Source of the DNA: Heloderma charlesbogerti
Lineage: Eukaryota > Chordata > Lepidosauria > Squamata > Helodermatidae
Assembly (NCBI GenBank): GCA_026122225.1
Contig: JANEZZ010003061.1
Location: 4,092,001 to 4,156,000 of the forward strand
DNA length: 64,000 nucleotides
Direction: 5' to 3'
The notes under the pieces are model-generated. The model saw nothing but the letters and a program-made list of their open reading frames with translations, ran no database searches and was not told the DNA's origin. Positions 42,144 through 53,842 of the stretch are shown here, one piece after another. Numbering within the stretch: position 1 is the stretch's first letter; each line of letters starts with the position of its first letter. The translations under genes and the position numbers were made by a program.

Positions 42144-42537
42144 CAGGGTGGCCAGGTGCCCTACTTTACAGAGGACAGTCTTCTATTTGAACGGCTTTCA
42201 GTGCTCTATTTGAAGGCATCCTCTCTTTGAAGGGCTGTCAAATCCAAATCCAGTTTAAAGAAAAAGAAATTACAAGAAGGAAGAGCTTATCCTTGAAGTT
42301 GTCCATCAACAGTTTAGCACCTGGACAGCAGACTGAGCAGAAGGCACACATGTCACCTGGTCACAGTCTTGTCCGCTGCTGAGGTGAGATGTATTGTATT
42401 TCTATTGAAATTATAGTTATGAATTATAAATGTGCATCTATATATATAAATTAGCATCATCAAATGTTATTCAAATTGTTGTGCTCTTCTTTGGTAATGA
42501 ATTTCCTCTTTTCTGACAAGGCATAAGTGGCCACCCT
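42144..42537 (+). mobile_element. Repeat family G, copy 5, most complete
   Basis: It begins CAGGGTGGCCAGGTGCCCTA and ends CATAAGTGGCCACCCTA. The flanks AAATAACG (left) and AAATAAGG (right, after one or two extra bases) suggest an 8-bp duplication. With inverted CAGGGTGGCCA ends this would be hAT-like. It is about 394 bp with no ORF. Confidence 0.75.
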
Positions 42538-42842
42538 ACAAATAAGGAGGGAACGTGATGCTATGGAAATGGCAGATGAGGGAACTGGAAGGATATATGG
42601 CCAAGGGAGCACAGATGCTGGTGACAATGGATGGGCTGTAGTGTGGAATTGGGTAGATTTAAAAGGAAAGGAAAAGAAATAGAGCAAGAGCAGCTATAAT
42701 TTCCTGACTTCAGAGGAAGGGGGACGCACAGCACCTTCTCAATGGCGGCCAAAAATTATGAAAATGCTGTGGGTACAGACTGAAACCTCAGGTTTCTCAG
42801 CTTTGGTTATGATTTTCAAAATGAGAAGCCTCAAGCCATTTA

Positions 42843-42976
42843 GGGTGCAATCCTATGCAGGTTTAGACAGAAAAAAAGTCCTATAACTCCGAACATTCCC
42901 CAGTCAGCCACACTGACTGGGGAATGCTGGGAGTTGTAGGGCTTTTTTCTGTCTATACCTGCATAGGATTGCACCC
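42843..42976. mobile_element. Palindromic MITE, family Q copy 2
   Basis: A 134-bp near-perfect palindrome. GGGTGCAATCCTATGCAGGT on the left pairs with CTGCATAGGATTGCACCC on the right, and the complement continues through GTCCTATAACTCC and CATTCCCCAGTCAG to a short central loop. TTTA lies on both sides (42839-42842 and 42977-42980). Confidence 0.85.
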
Positions 42977-43118
42977 TTTAGCACTCCTGAACACTATATT
43001 GTCAAGAAAGAGCCAAAAGGATGGCTTCTGGATGGAGAGACTGAACAGAGGCTTAGCTGTTACTGGGGACCCCAGAGCCAGCCCAATTTGGTTAAAATAG
43101 ATGTGTAAAGAGCCTTGA

Positions 43119-43614
43119 CCCCTTCATGGATCACTGCCTTGTTGTGGTGAAGGGGCTTGCGTAACTCAGTGAAGCCATAAGCTATCCTGTGCAGGGCCAC
43201 CCAAGACGGACAGGTCATGGTGGAGAGTTCTGACAAAATGTGGTCCACTGGAGAAGGAAATGGCAACCCACTCCAGTATTCTTGCCAAGAAAACCCCATG
43301 GAATGTATCACAAGGCTATCCTAAAGGAAATCAACCCTGAGTGCTCATTGGAAGGACAGATACTGAAGCTGAAGCTCAAATATTTTGGCCATCTAATGCG
43401 AAGAGAAAACTCCCTGGAAAAGACCCTGATGCTGGGAAAGATTGAAGGCAAAAGGAGAAGGGGACGGCAGAAGATGAGATGGCTAGATAGCATCACCGAT
43501 GCAATGAATATGAACTTGAGCACGCTCCGGGAGAGAGCGGAGGACAGGAAGGCCTGGCGTGCTATGGTCCATGGGGTCACGAAGAGTCGGACACGACTTA
43601 ACGACTGAACAACA
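43119..43614 (+). mobile_element. Internally deleted BovB with both ends and target duplication
   Basis: The 5' end (CCCCTTCATGGATCACTGCC) and 5' UTR of BovB are joined at about 43315-43319 (AAGGCTA|TCCTAAAGG) to the last 300 bases of ORF2 and the 3' end (CGACTTAACGACTGAACAAC). About 2.7 kb is missing compared with copy C. The perfect 12-bp duplication AAAGAGCCTTGA lies at 43107-43118 and 43615-43626, so the deleted form itself was inserted. The deleted interval has no GT-AG boundaries. It encodes only a fusion frame without endonuclease or RT. Confidence 0.93.
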
Positions 43615-43626
43615 AAAGAGCCTTGA

Positions 43627-45148
43627 AAGTGGGGCTTTTCCTTAGAATTCCCAGTAAGATGTAGAAATTGTGAGTTCAGCTTGAGGCCTTTTAATAGCTG
43701 CTTCCCAATGCTTGGGACTCTTTGCTTGGCCACCTATCTCCCTTGGACTCGGAACCGACAACGCATACATTAGTTGTTGTCGACTCCCTGCAAGGATCAA
43801 AACCAGGCACAAGGTCCCCCATGTGCTTATGTAGAGCCTGAAGGAAACTGCTTGGGGAGCTGGAATGTAGCCCAAGTAAGAGACTTGTGAGGGGCAGGGG
43901 GCAGATTTTTTTATTTGGGGGAAACCAATTCTGCTTTAAAAATTGGCACTATCTGCATGTGCAGGCTTGCTTCCCCATACTAAATGTATACATATATAAA
44001 CAGATACTGGAAAACCACCAGAAAATGCCAGTACTTGCTTTTCTCAAGGTAAGAAGATCCAGGAAAAGGCAGCCTTTTTCTGAATAGGGAAGTGAGAAGC
44101 CACGAATCAGTTTCATTCCAAGCATCCATTTTGCAATGGTTGTGCAGTGGGGCCAACCCCTGCTGGGACTGCAACACAGCTGTTGTCCTCATGCTGATGC
44201 TGAGACCAAAGCCCAGCACCACCCTCCATGCAGAAACAACTAGGAGATGTGGGGCTGCTGCTTACCATTCCTACCTCCCCAAATAAATGAATATATTAGA
44301 CATCTCAGCCAAAGCAATTTGCTCTGAATGAGGCTTTATCTATCGTAATGCATATTTTGAACCATTATCTGTTGCCAGAATTCACACAGAGTGTGTTCTA
44401 TTGTTTACATGCTGCAGGATGTCTCACATCCTCCAGACTGATGGGAATACTTGGCATGATGAAACTGAGCACAACTAGTATGATGTAACAGCAGCCAACA
44501 TGATATGGCCCCTTTGTCTTTCATCACAGCTTTTAAAAAAAAGACATTTTGGCCCTGCTATTACCTGCTTTGGCCATACATACTTAAAAAAAGAAAGAAG
44601 ATCTGTATGTATAATATTACCCGGTTCCTCCCCCTTATTAAATCTGTGATATAGTGTGAATTTTTCATAAACATGGTAAAATCTTTTCAGAGACAATCCT
44701 ATGCATTGTGCCTTCATGAGATGGAAGCCTCCGAACTCGAAGGCTTCCGTGTATTCAAGGTCCTGCCGGGCTGAAGTTTGCAGGGCGGGAGGAGCAGTAG
44801 AGGTGATCTTCGCCTTCCTGTCCTCTGATTGTTGCATTTTTCATTAGATTTTTTTGGGGGGGGGCCTGTCTAGCAACAGCTCTTCAGAGGGGGAGGGAAC
44901 AAGGCTGGAAGAGGCTTGGGATAGCTGATATCCTGGCCTCTCTGGTCTCCTCCCCTCCATCCCCACCAGAACGCCCCATTTCCCTCCTCTCTGAAGTTGA
45001 TTTTCTGACCTTGGCGGCCAGCTGGCATGGTTCTTTCTGCACCAGTTGTGAATAGTCAGGGAAGGTCAGATCTCCAACTCCCCCTTCCGAGGTTGGTCCG
45101 CTGTCTCTGCCCTCGGATGGGGGAGGATCCCCACTATCCCTTAGTGTA
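43627..45148. other. Unassigned stretch
   Basis: No gene is recognised. Open frames at 44092-44286 and 44475-44837 (opposite strand) show no domain. There is a G run at 44857-44865. Confidence 0.45.
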
Positions 45149-45215
45149 GTCACATAGGAAGCTGACCTTCTGTATGCAAAGCATGTGCTATACCACTGAG
45201 CTAAAAAGAGGGGGG
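45149..45215 (-). mobile_element. tRNA-Ala SINE fragment with internal deletion
   Basis: The terminal ACATAGGAAGCTG is joined almost directly to the tRNA-like head (CTTCTGTATGCAAAGCATGT, TACCACTGAGCT), so most of the body seen at 32676-32869 is missing. Confidence 0.68.
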
Positions 45216-46888
45216 CTGTGTCTCCCATTAGTAAGACACTTTTATTATGACTGCACATGTCTACCTGCCTGATAGGGAAGAGACTAATGATGATGGCAGG
45301 CAAAGCATCCACGTCAAAATAAGGAGTGAAGAATTTCTGTATAAATGTATGTATCAAGGCTGTATAATTGTCAGTAATACTTTATTTAATGACAGTGGGG
45401 CTGCCTGTTGGCACATGGATTAAGGGGAATAGCATCTGGCAAATACAAGGGATGGGGCACGGTTAATTTCTGGGTTCCTTTGCTTCACCCTCCACAATTC
45501 CATTTTCAAATTGTTCTGCAGCTATCCAGGTCTTCCATGGTTACTCATTATAATAATCAGTCACTGAAGCACTGCTGTTACCTGCAGGTAGCTCAAAGCC
45601 CAGGAACTCGTTATACCTGTCATAATAAGCTTCCTGAATCGATTCTTGAGCAATAACAAGTAAGTCAACAGGAAGCAGAGAGGCTGATTAAAAAATTATA
45701 ACTCTAAAGTCAAGAGGATGTGAAATAAGAGCTCAAGTATGAAGGGTATATTATCACATGGATGCTGGGCCCCTGTTAAAGGGTTTATTGTTTAATGGTT
45801 GCTGAATCATGGAATGGAGAAGATGAATCTCCTATGGCTATTTTGAAAGCATTGGTTTTTAGACAATAGGGCAGAGGAAAACCCTGCAGTGGCACTGTGG
45901 ATAGGGTGGGGTGGGGGAGCGCTTAATACTGGCCCTGATGGAAACATTCAATCCTTGGGGGGTGGCGGGAGGGAACACATGCGGATCTATGCATTAAAAA
46001 CATGTGGTTGCTGCTCTACCCATGCAGACAAGTGGATAGCTTGAAGACCCCCATTTGGGCAGCATGCAGAGCTACCCTATTATTTTACCGGTTAACCATC
46101 TGTATGACTACTGCAGGTTCTTGATATCATCCTCAAGAATAGTTGTTTATAGTGGAGACTTTGGCCCCCTTGTAGTTTACTTACTATCATAACATGTGCA
46201 TGCCTTGGCTGGTATGTGTACTAGAGGAGGTTTGGCAAGACTTACAATGTGGTTTAACTACTGCAGTGTCTAATATTAGTAATTGTGAGGAATCTGTTGC
46301 ATACAATGTGTTTGCATACATACGTTTGTTCATTCTTTGGTATACCTTTTATATACCGGACCATGTCCTAATTCTACTAGACCACTGAGGAAGGTGGTAT
46401 GTTGAAATGCGTTTGGTCCATTTGGTATTGGGTTTTTTTTTTGGTATGGCTAGGTTTTTTCATCACAGTAATATTGTATTCTCTTTTATTGTTTAGATGT
46501 ATGCTTTGAAACCACACAGATGAAAAGCCTTTATCATTAGATTTTGTCATATACATTTATGTATATGCCCAACCCAGTTGTTTTGCTGTTGTATTATTTA
46601 GGGTTGTGGGATGCTTCCTGATTTTGTTTGCTCCACTCATGCAAGGCCTGTCCATTTGTGTGTCTGTGTGTGTGTGGGGGGGGCACATGGCAGTTAGAAA
46701 GCTTGCACTGCCCATTCCAAGCCAGCTCCATTTATGACTTGCAGCTGTCTCTAATGCAAAATGATAGTAAAACAAAGAACAAATTGTCCTGATTGCTGTT
46801 CACTGAGTAGCCATGACCTCAAGAATCCTGACATCTAAGATAGTGAAATTCAGCAGGTCCCAGTACATAAAATTAGTGCACGTGCTCT
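45216..46888. other. Unassigned stretch
   Basis: No gene or repeat family is recognised. Confidence 0.45.
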
Positions 46889-46893
46889 TACAT

Positions 46894-46926
<33 letters not shown>
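46889..46926. repeat. (TC)n microsatellite
   Basis: About 18 perfect TC units. Confidence 0.95.
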
Positions 46927-46930
<4 letters not shown>

Positions 46931-47046
46931 ACACATTCTACACATATGATGTATATACATACGCACACATATAAAACTAAATAAGGAAAAATAAATAAAG
47001 CTCTGTATTAAAAACATACTTCACACAAAATATTTTTTAACATCTT

Positions 47047-47929
47047 GCCTGATGAAGAGATCCAGAGATCTTGAAAGCTTGTACATAGTTGTTACTTTTT
47101 AGTTGGCCTAATAAAGCTGTTACACTGACAGGGATTTTGGCATTACTTTTCATATTTTTGATAGCTGAGGGATACCTGCATCCCTCTCTGGTGCTGCCAA
47201 GTTCTGGTCCTGGTCACAGATTCCTAGGCTGCTCAGAAGCACCATGTTCTTTCATCCTAAGTGTACAGCATCTGCCTCCCCTGGCTCCACTTATCTTGCC
47301 ACTTGAAGTGAGAATACATGCTACTTTGTTCCCCTTCTTGCCTCTGCCTTGGGTGGGTCTCACGAGAGTTCAGGCCACAGTGGGAGAGTGGCTGGCGAGG
47401 CTTTCTAGAGCATCGACGGGAGGTGGTGGGAGGTGGTGGTGGGGCAGTGGCGGGCCCTCCTAGTGGGGTGGGGCAGAGTGGCACAATCACCACTCCTCCT
47501 GCTCTGGTGCCTGAGGCAGGTGCATCAGTCTGCATCATGGTAGGGCCTGGTCCTACTTGAGCCTGTATTTTGCACCTGGCGCAACTTGGTGGACTTAAGA
47601 AAAAAAACCCCATGTGAATAAATCTGAATCTACCTGGCCCTGCTCATCCAGAATCCCTGGGACAAGAGATGGGAGGATGGAATAGATTTTCCCACCCTCT
47701 TGCCCTAAAAGAGAGAAGTTTCATTTTCACTTGTGCGTTCAAGACCAAGGAGGTCAAATTAAAAAGGTTCGGGGAAGAGGGGAAAATGGACTTGGCAGCA
47801 TCAGAGAGGGATGCATGCATGTAAGATATGAAAAATAATGCCCAGATCCATGTAATAGCTTTATTAGGCCAACCAAAAAATAACAAAAATGTGCAAGCTT
47901 TCGAGATCTCCAGATCTCTTCATCAAGCA
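47047..47929. mobile_element. Element with inverted terminal arms of about 150 bp
   Basis: The left arm (47047-47202) and the right arm (about 47790-47929) are diverged reverse complements. Each contains GATGAAGAGATC, GAAAGCTTG, TTGGCCTAATAAAGC and CATCCCTCTCTG-GTGCTGCCAAG. Between them lies a GC-rich hAT-like segment (47370-47558) and unassigned DNA. It could be one foldback element or two independent copies of the same unit in opposite orientation. Confidence 0.6.
47370..47558 (+). mobile_element. GC-rich hAT-like element, family N copy 2
   Basis: It matches 33412-33605 in inverse orientation (GGCAGTGGCGGGCCCTCCTA, AGAGTGGCACAATCACCACT). The right end TGGTAGGGCCTGGTCCTA resembles GGTAGGGCCGGCCCTGG near 36090. 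It has no transposase. Confidence 0.6.
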
Positions 47930-47935
47930 ACCATA

Positions 47936-48550
47936 AGGGAGGAGAGCAGCAGGGGCCTTGAAGCTGCCAATCAGTGCTTAGGACCTGAACAGCAAACTAA
48001 GCAGGCACACAGGTGACCTGGTCAGTCTTCTTCGGGATTGCCTGTCTCGCTATTAACCTGCCCAAGTACTGAGATCTGCAGGAGAGACCCTTTTGAGGGC
48101 ACCATTACCCATTTGTCAGACACATGTGAAAGAGCTTTCTCCTGTGTTGCCCCCAAACTATGGAATGCGCTTCCTCAAGAACCACAATTCCCCCCCCCCA
48201 CCTTCTCTTGGCCTTCAGAAAGGTATAAAGATGCATCTTTTCAATTTAGTCTTTTAAAACATAGTTTTTTTAAAAAATGTTTTAACGTTGTAAGTTTTTA
48301 TTGTTTTAAATTGTTGTACACTGCCTTGATGACTTTTTAGCGCATAAGGCAGTATATAAATGTTAATAATAATAATCATCCTCCACTATGGTGAAATATA
48401 TTGTATTTCTATTTAAGTTGTAGTTATTATTTCTAAATATGCACCTATACAAATACATTTCCATTAAGCAAATGTTATCCAGATTGGTGTCCTCTTCTGC
48501 CCTCATTTTTGGTGATGGAATTCCTATTTTTTAGAATGCATAAGTGACCA
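47936..48550 (+). mobile_element. Repeat family G, copy 6, 5'-truncated and interrupted
   Basis: It starts in the middle of the family (GAAGCTGCCAATCAGTGC) and is split by an L2-type fragment (48034-48376) after GTCAGTCTTC. It resumes with CCTCCACTATGGTGAAATAT and ends at ATGCATAAGTGACCA. The continuous copies at 20.9 and 42.3 kb show the intact order. Confidence 0.72.
48034..48376 (+). mobile_element. L2-type LINE 3' end nested in family G
   Basis: It encodes a short C-terminal remnant (CERAFSCVAPKLWNALPQE, comparable to the RAFSAVAPRLWNELPSE block of the element at 51.8 kb). The AT-rich 3' UTR has CACTGCCTTGATGACTTTTT and the end is AAGGCAGTATATAAATGTTA plus (AAT)n. Confidence 0.8.
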
Positions 48551-51476
48551 TTGTCAACAGCAGATGCAGAAAGTCTCATCAGCAGAAGAATGATGGGGAA
48601 TAGGGGGAAGGGAGGTGTACATGCTGACAGAGGTAAATATGCAAGATTGTTATAAGGAGAGGAGGAGGAATTCAATATGGGCTGCTTTGTTCAGTGGCAG
48701 GCCTGTGCTGAGCATCACATCTAGTGGTTCTTTTGCACTAAGATCCCTGAATTGTCCTATTTATCCTGGTGGCCAAACAGAAGTATTAACAAGCAGGTAT
48801 ATATTTTCCACGATGCTGCTTGCTAATCACCTCTAACTCCTTTTGACACAGCATGTTCATTTGCTTAATTAGGGTCTATGACTCTGTGGGCTCTAATGTG
48901 GTTTGCATTACTCAGGGATTCACATTTGCATGGCCTGTAGTAACACAATGCCCATGTGTATTTATGGCTTACAGAGTGATGTTGCCAAAGGAGAACGAGG
49001 AGGGGGAAAAAAACCCTTTAGATGGATTGTTCTTTGTATTCTGGAATATGGATTTCCCCCCTCTCCTCTGCAGAGCCATGCCTTCTATATTAGAACCACC
49101 GGTACTTTGTTAGTTTGAACTCAGTACTGCCGAAAAAGCTGCAGGGATGCGTCTCTGCGGACGTCCTCCTCTAACTGTGTAGAGTTGCCATGGAAATCTG
49201 TGACACGCAAATCTGGTAGCTGTCAGTCTTTTAATGCGTGCACCAAGGCAGAGACTGTTGTGCCAAAGCTGCTTTTACTGCTTTGGTAGAGGGGCGGGAG
49301 ACAATTCCAATTGTGCACATAACTCGCTCTATAGCTTGTTTCCATGTTGTGGAAGGCAGAACTAGGGGCAAACTACACAATACATTAATCGTGTCGCTGA
49401 GCCTGATTGTTTTCTTTACTTCAGTGTAATTTGCAGGTTACATTGGGTTTTGAATCTAGTTTCTGCCATTTTTATTACTCTGCTACCTCCTTTAAGGCTC
49501 CCAAATCCTACCAAGCTCTTAAGGTGAGCATGTTTGAGGTATTTTCGGTGGGAGGAAGATGGAGACTCCATTTGTCCAGCCCCTCTTACTAACCTGGAGT
49601 TTCCCTGCATGTCTCCAGCTTTTCCTGATCAATCTGCTGTCACATTTTTGAGGCCACAAAAATCTTGCCTTGATACAGCCAGGCTTTTTGAGGAGGAGAA
49701 AGTCACAGCTGTGCTGGTTTCCTGCTCAGCCCACACAATTCCCCTGGACTCATCTCATGGGTCCCTGCCTAACGCCTCTGTATTGCCCTCTGCTGCTGAT
49801 GGAATGAGGGAAGCAAGAACCCCTCTCCTGAGGCTGGTTTCTGAGACTAGGAATAACAGCTGGTTGTGTGCTTTATTTTTATTTTTTTTCTGGGAGGGTA
49901 TACAGTCTCTATCATGTATGGAGACTCAGTCTAACCTTCCCACCCCACCCCAGTGTAAGTCTCTGGGATATCCTGAATATGCAAGCTGGATTTCATGGTT
50001 GAAGGATTCTCCAAAGTGTCTACCTGAAAACAAGTTAAACCAGATTATTTGGATGTTGGTGTGTATGTGTTTGGAGCAAAGCTATTCAGACCTGGCTTCT
50101 GCTTTACACTGAGTTTAAGGGGACTGCATACAAACTGTGCATACCCCATTTCAAAGTGAATTATCTCTCAATGAAAGAAGCATTTGTCTCTTTTCACCAA
50201 TCACTTTCCTCCATTGGCAAAGCTTTTCCATATGTTGGCTGGGTTCCTTGAAGCCGAGCCTTTGAACTGCTCTGTTCGTGGGCTCTTGCTAGCTATGATT
50301 TTATCACACAGTATATATAAAATTTGTTCATCCTCCAGATTCCAGACCGAGGCAACACAGGGCCTCATTCACAATGTGCCTTTGCTAATAAAGCCAAATT
50401 TCCTAACAAGACATGGCAGGGAACTCCTCCTGCCACCCTCGGATTTTTATAATAGGTACCTGTATTTGTCAAACACCCTTCCCCCTGCCAAAATGTCAGA
50501 GACAAAAAAGGAACTTAATTACAAATAGATCCAGAACAATCGGATAACTTACAGAGTGATCCTACCCCTGTTTTTCGCTCAGTGGGTGGGGACAGGACTG
50601 TTCCTAAGTCTCTGGGCATCTCACTGCCTGAGGCAAAGCAGCAATTGGCAGTTCCACCCTCCCAGTTAAGGTGCATAATATTCAAGGCCATCAAGGTATT
50701 TCGGCACTTGAGGCAGAAAATCCCACAAGCACCCCCCCCCCATAGATATACAACAACTGACAATCTGCTGCCCTTTCATGCCACCCAAAATCATCTCCCT
50801 GTGGCAATCACCCCACCGGTGCTGGCATCAAGGGTAGGCATGGTCAGGCATTTGCTGAGGGCCCACACCCGAGCAGGGGCCCACTGACAAGAGCCCCTTG
50901 AATTGCTCCTCCTCTTCACCATTGCAACCTGCATGTTCACCTGCCTCTCGCTCTGGCCCAGACACCGCTGGTGGTGAGGAGGAGGAACAGTAGAGGCCAC
51001 GGTTTTCTGCCTGTCAAGCAAGCAATTGGTAGCAATGACGAGAAAGAGGAGGAGGAGCAACAGCAGCTGGTGGCAATGGTGGAGAGAAGGCAGACTCACT
51101 GAGGGAGGGGGACCTTCGAGGGTGTCTTTCCCAAAGGCTTAAGGGCAGGGCCGGCCCTGCATCCTCAGACCAGTGTAGGTATCTATGCTGGTGTAACACT
51201 ACCAGCAGAAGGATGGAGGTGGATGGCGTGGGGGTGTCGTAGCAGAGTTTACTTGAGTCCTTTGCTTGCTGAGGGGTTGGTTGCATCCCTGGTGACAGTG
51301 TGTGCAAAGGGGGCACACATTAAAATGGGGCTGGGCAGATGTCGGGTGTGCAGGCTCTACTTCTTTTTTTACTAGAATCTCGAGATCCACCAAGTGGACC
51401 TTTGTGCAAAAGATATACACTTAAGAATTAAACAATTCTGAGCCCGGGAATTTATTTAAATACCAGAACTGAACAT
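48551..51476. other. Unassigned stretch with one weak hAT-like area
   Basis: The longest frame (49534-50112, 192 codons, plus) has no recognisable domain, homologue or flanking splice pattern I can defend. Around 50600-51180 there are pieces (CTGCCTGAGGCAAAGCAGC, GGGCAGGGCCGGCCCTGCAT) like the hAT-type ends at 35.8-36.1 kb. A C run sits at 50732-50740. Confidence 0.45.
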
Positions 51477-53842
51477 TTTTATTTATTTATTTGTTTGTTT
51501 ATTTAATTTCTATACCGCCCAATAGCCGAAGCTCTCTGGGCGGTTCACAGAAATTAAAACCAACTAACACGCAATAAAACAATTTAAAATATATAGAACA
51601 TTAAAACCACAATATAACAATACAGCCACAATAAAACCTAGCAGCAGTGCAGGAGTTTAAAATACAGATTTAAAACAGCAAAGATAAAAATTTAGAAAGC
51701 TAAAATGCTAAAATGCCTGGGAAAATAAAAAGGTCTTCACCTGGCGCCGAAAGGAGTACAACGTAGGCGCCAGGCGAACCTCACTAGGGAGCTCATTCCA
51801 GAGCCGGGGTGCCACAGCAGAAAAAGCCCTCCTCCTAGTAGCCACCCGCCTCACTTCCTTTGGCAGGGGCTCACGGAGAAGGGCCGCTGATGATGATCTT
51901 AAGGTCCGGGCAGGCACATATGGGAGGAGGCGATCCTTCAGGTAACCTGGCCCCAAGCCGTTAAGGGCTTTGAATGTTAACACCAGCACTTTGAATCGGG
52001 CCCAGAAATGGACTGGCAGCCAGTGCAGCTGGAAAAGTACTGGCGTAATATGAGCTCGCAGGCCAGTCCCTGTTAACCATTTTGCTGCCCTATTTTGGAC
52101 TAGCTGAAGTTTCCGGACCGTTTTCAAAGGCAGCCCCACGTATAACGCATTGCAGTAATCCAGACTAGAAGTTATCAGAGCATGGATAACTGTAGCTAGG
52201 CTATCTCTGTCCAGATAAGGGCGTAGTTGGTATACCAGCCTAAGCTGATAAAAAGTGCTCCGTGCCACTGAGTTCACCTGTGCCTCAAGTGACAGTTCTG
52301 GATCCAAGAGCACCCCCAAACTACAAACCTGATCCTTTAGGGGGAGTGCAACCCCCTCCAGAACAGGTTGAATATCACCTAGCCGGGCAGACGAACCACC
52401 CACTAACAGTACCTCCGTCTTGTCTGGATTGAGTTTCAGTTTATTAGCCCTCATCCAGTCCATTACTGTGCCCAGGCACTGATTCAGAACAGCCACTGCC
52501 TCACCTGGTTTTGATGAGAAAGAGAGGTAGAGCTGGGTGTCATCTGCATATTGATGGCACCTCAGTCCACACCTCCGGATAACCTCCCCCAGCGGTTTCA
52601 TGTAGATGTTAAACAGCATGGGGGATAAAATAGAGCCCTGTGGAACCCCATGGCACAATTGCCATGGCACAGAGCAATAATCCCCCAGCACCACCTTCTG
52701 GAATCGGCCATCCAAGTAGGAGCGGAACCACTGCAGCGCAGTGCCTCCAACTCCTAACCCAGACAACCTATCCAGAAGGATACCATGGTCGATGGTATCG
52801 AAAGCTGCTGAGAGGTCCAGGAGAATCAACAGGGTCGCACTCCCCCTGTCCCTCTCCCGGCAGAGGTCATCCCACAGGGCGACCAAGGCAGTTTCCGTTC
52901 CAAAACCAGGCCTGAAGCCCGATTGAAATGGATCTAGATAATCCGTTTCATTCAACAGTGCCTGGAGCTGTCCTACAACCACCCGCTGAAGCACCTTGCC
53001 CAGGAAGGGGATGTTGGCCACTGGCCTATAATTGTTAACATCCTCTGGGTCCAGGTTAGGTTTTTTCAGGAGTGGTCTAATTACCGCCTCTTTTAACGTG
53101 GCAGGCACCACTCCCTCTCTCAAGGAGGAATTTACAACCTCCTGGACCCAGCCGGACAACCCCTCCTTGTTTGATTTAATAAGCCATGAAGGGCAAGGGT
53201 CAAGCACACAAGTGGTCGATCGGACTTGGCCAAGCACCTTGTCCGCATCCTCAGGCCTCAGTAACTGAAACTCATCCAATAAAACTGGACCAGACGGTGC
53301 TCTGAACGCCTCTACCAATGGAACTGCATTAATGGTGGTGTCCAATTCATGACAAATCTGAGCGACTTTATCCTCAAAGTGCCGTGCAAACTTGTCACAG
53401 CGTGCTACTGAGGGTTCCACTATCTCTCTCCCTGGCCCAGAATGTAACAGGCCGCGAACCACTCGGAAAAGCTCCTCTGGACGACACTGAGAAGATGCAA
53501 TGCTGGTGGAAAAGAACTGTCTCTTTGCCACCCTCACCGCCACAGAGTAGGCTCGATAGTGGGCTCTTACCTGTGTTCGGTCAGACTCAGCACGAGTTTT
53601 CCTTCACCTGCGTTCTAGCTGTCTCCCCTCTTGCTTCATTGCCCTCAGCTCAGGTGTATACCAAGGAGCTGGCCGGGCTCTGCTCAGAGGGAGAGGGCGC
53701 TTGGGCGCGATCGTGTCAACCGCCCGAGTCATCTCTGCATTCCACAGAGCGACCTGGGCTTCGACAGGAGCACCAGCCATACCAGAGGTCGCAGTCCTTC
53801 CACTGGCCACATAAAAATCCCTTTCCCAAGTTTTCTTCATTT
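51477..53842 (-). mobile_element. L2-type LINE, 5'-truncated, 2.4 kb
   Basis: On the minus strand a long RT reading frame (53840 to 51708) is followed by a 3' UTR with GCCCAGAGAGCTTCGGCTAT and an AAATAAAT tail ending at about 51477. The L2 assignment rests on the RT motif style (YRPVANIPFLGKVLQR, LLDLSAAFDTIDH, GVPQGSILSPMLF) and on the C-terminal HWLPV block. The endonuclease is missing because the 5' end is truncated. Confidence 0.85.
51708..53840 (-). pseudogene. L2-type reverse transcriptase ORF with one nonsense codon
   Basis: The frame from 53840 to 51708 is open for about 711 codons except for one TGA at 53604-53606. The surrounding codons make a Trp-to-stop change plausible. After the stop, 611 codons are uninterrupted. 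The order is a linker, YRPVANIPFLGKVLQ, LDLSAAFD (motif A, about residues 243-249 of the downstream part), HGVPQGSILSPMLFN (motif B), QYADDTQLYLS (catalytic pair, about 332-335), and a C-terminal block with DYCNALYVGLP, LQLVQNRAAKWLTG, HWLPVHFWARFKVLVLTFKALNGLGP and WNELPSEVRLAPTLYSFRRQVKTFLF. The RT active site is intact. The product would still lack the endonuclease. No frameshift is visible, which indicates relatively recent insertion. Confidence 0.88.

Noticed and set aside
47047..47929. A complete DNA transposon with long terminal inverted repeats
   Set aside because: I report it only as an inverted-arm element. The arms are diverged and no duplication was found, so two independent insertions are equally likely.
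49534..50112. A 192-codon host gene
   Set aside because: No recognisable domain, no supporting motif, and unremarkable composition. Chance frames of this size occur in 64 kb on six frames.
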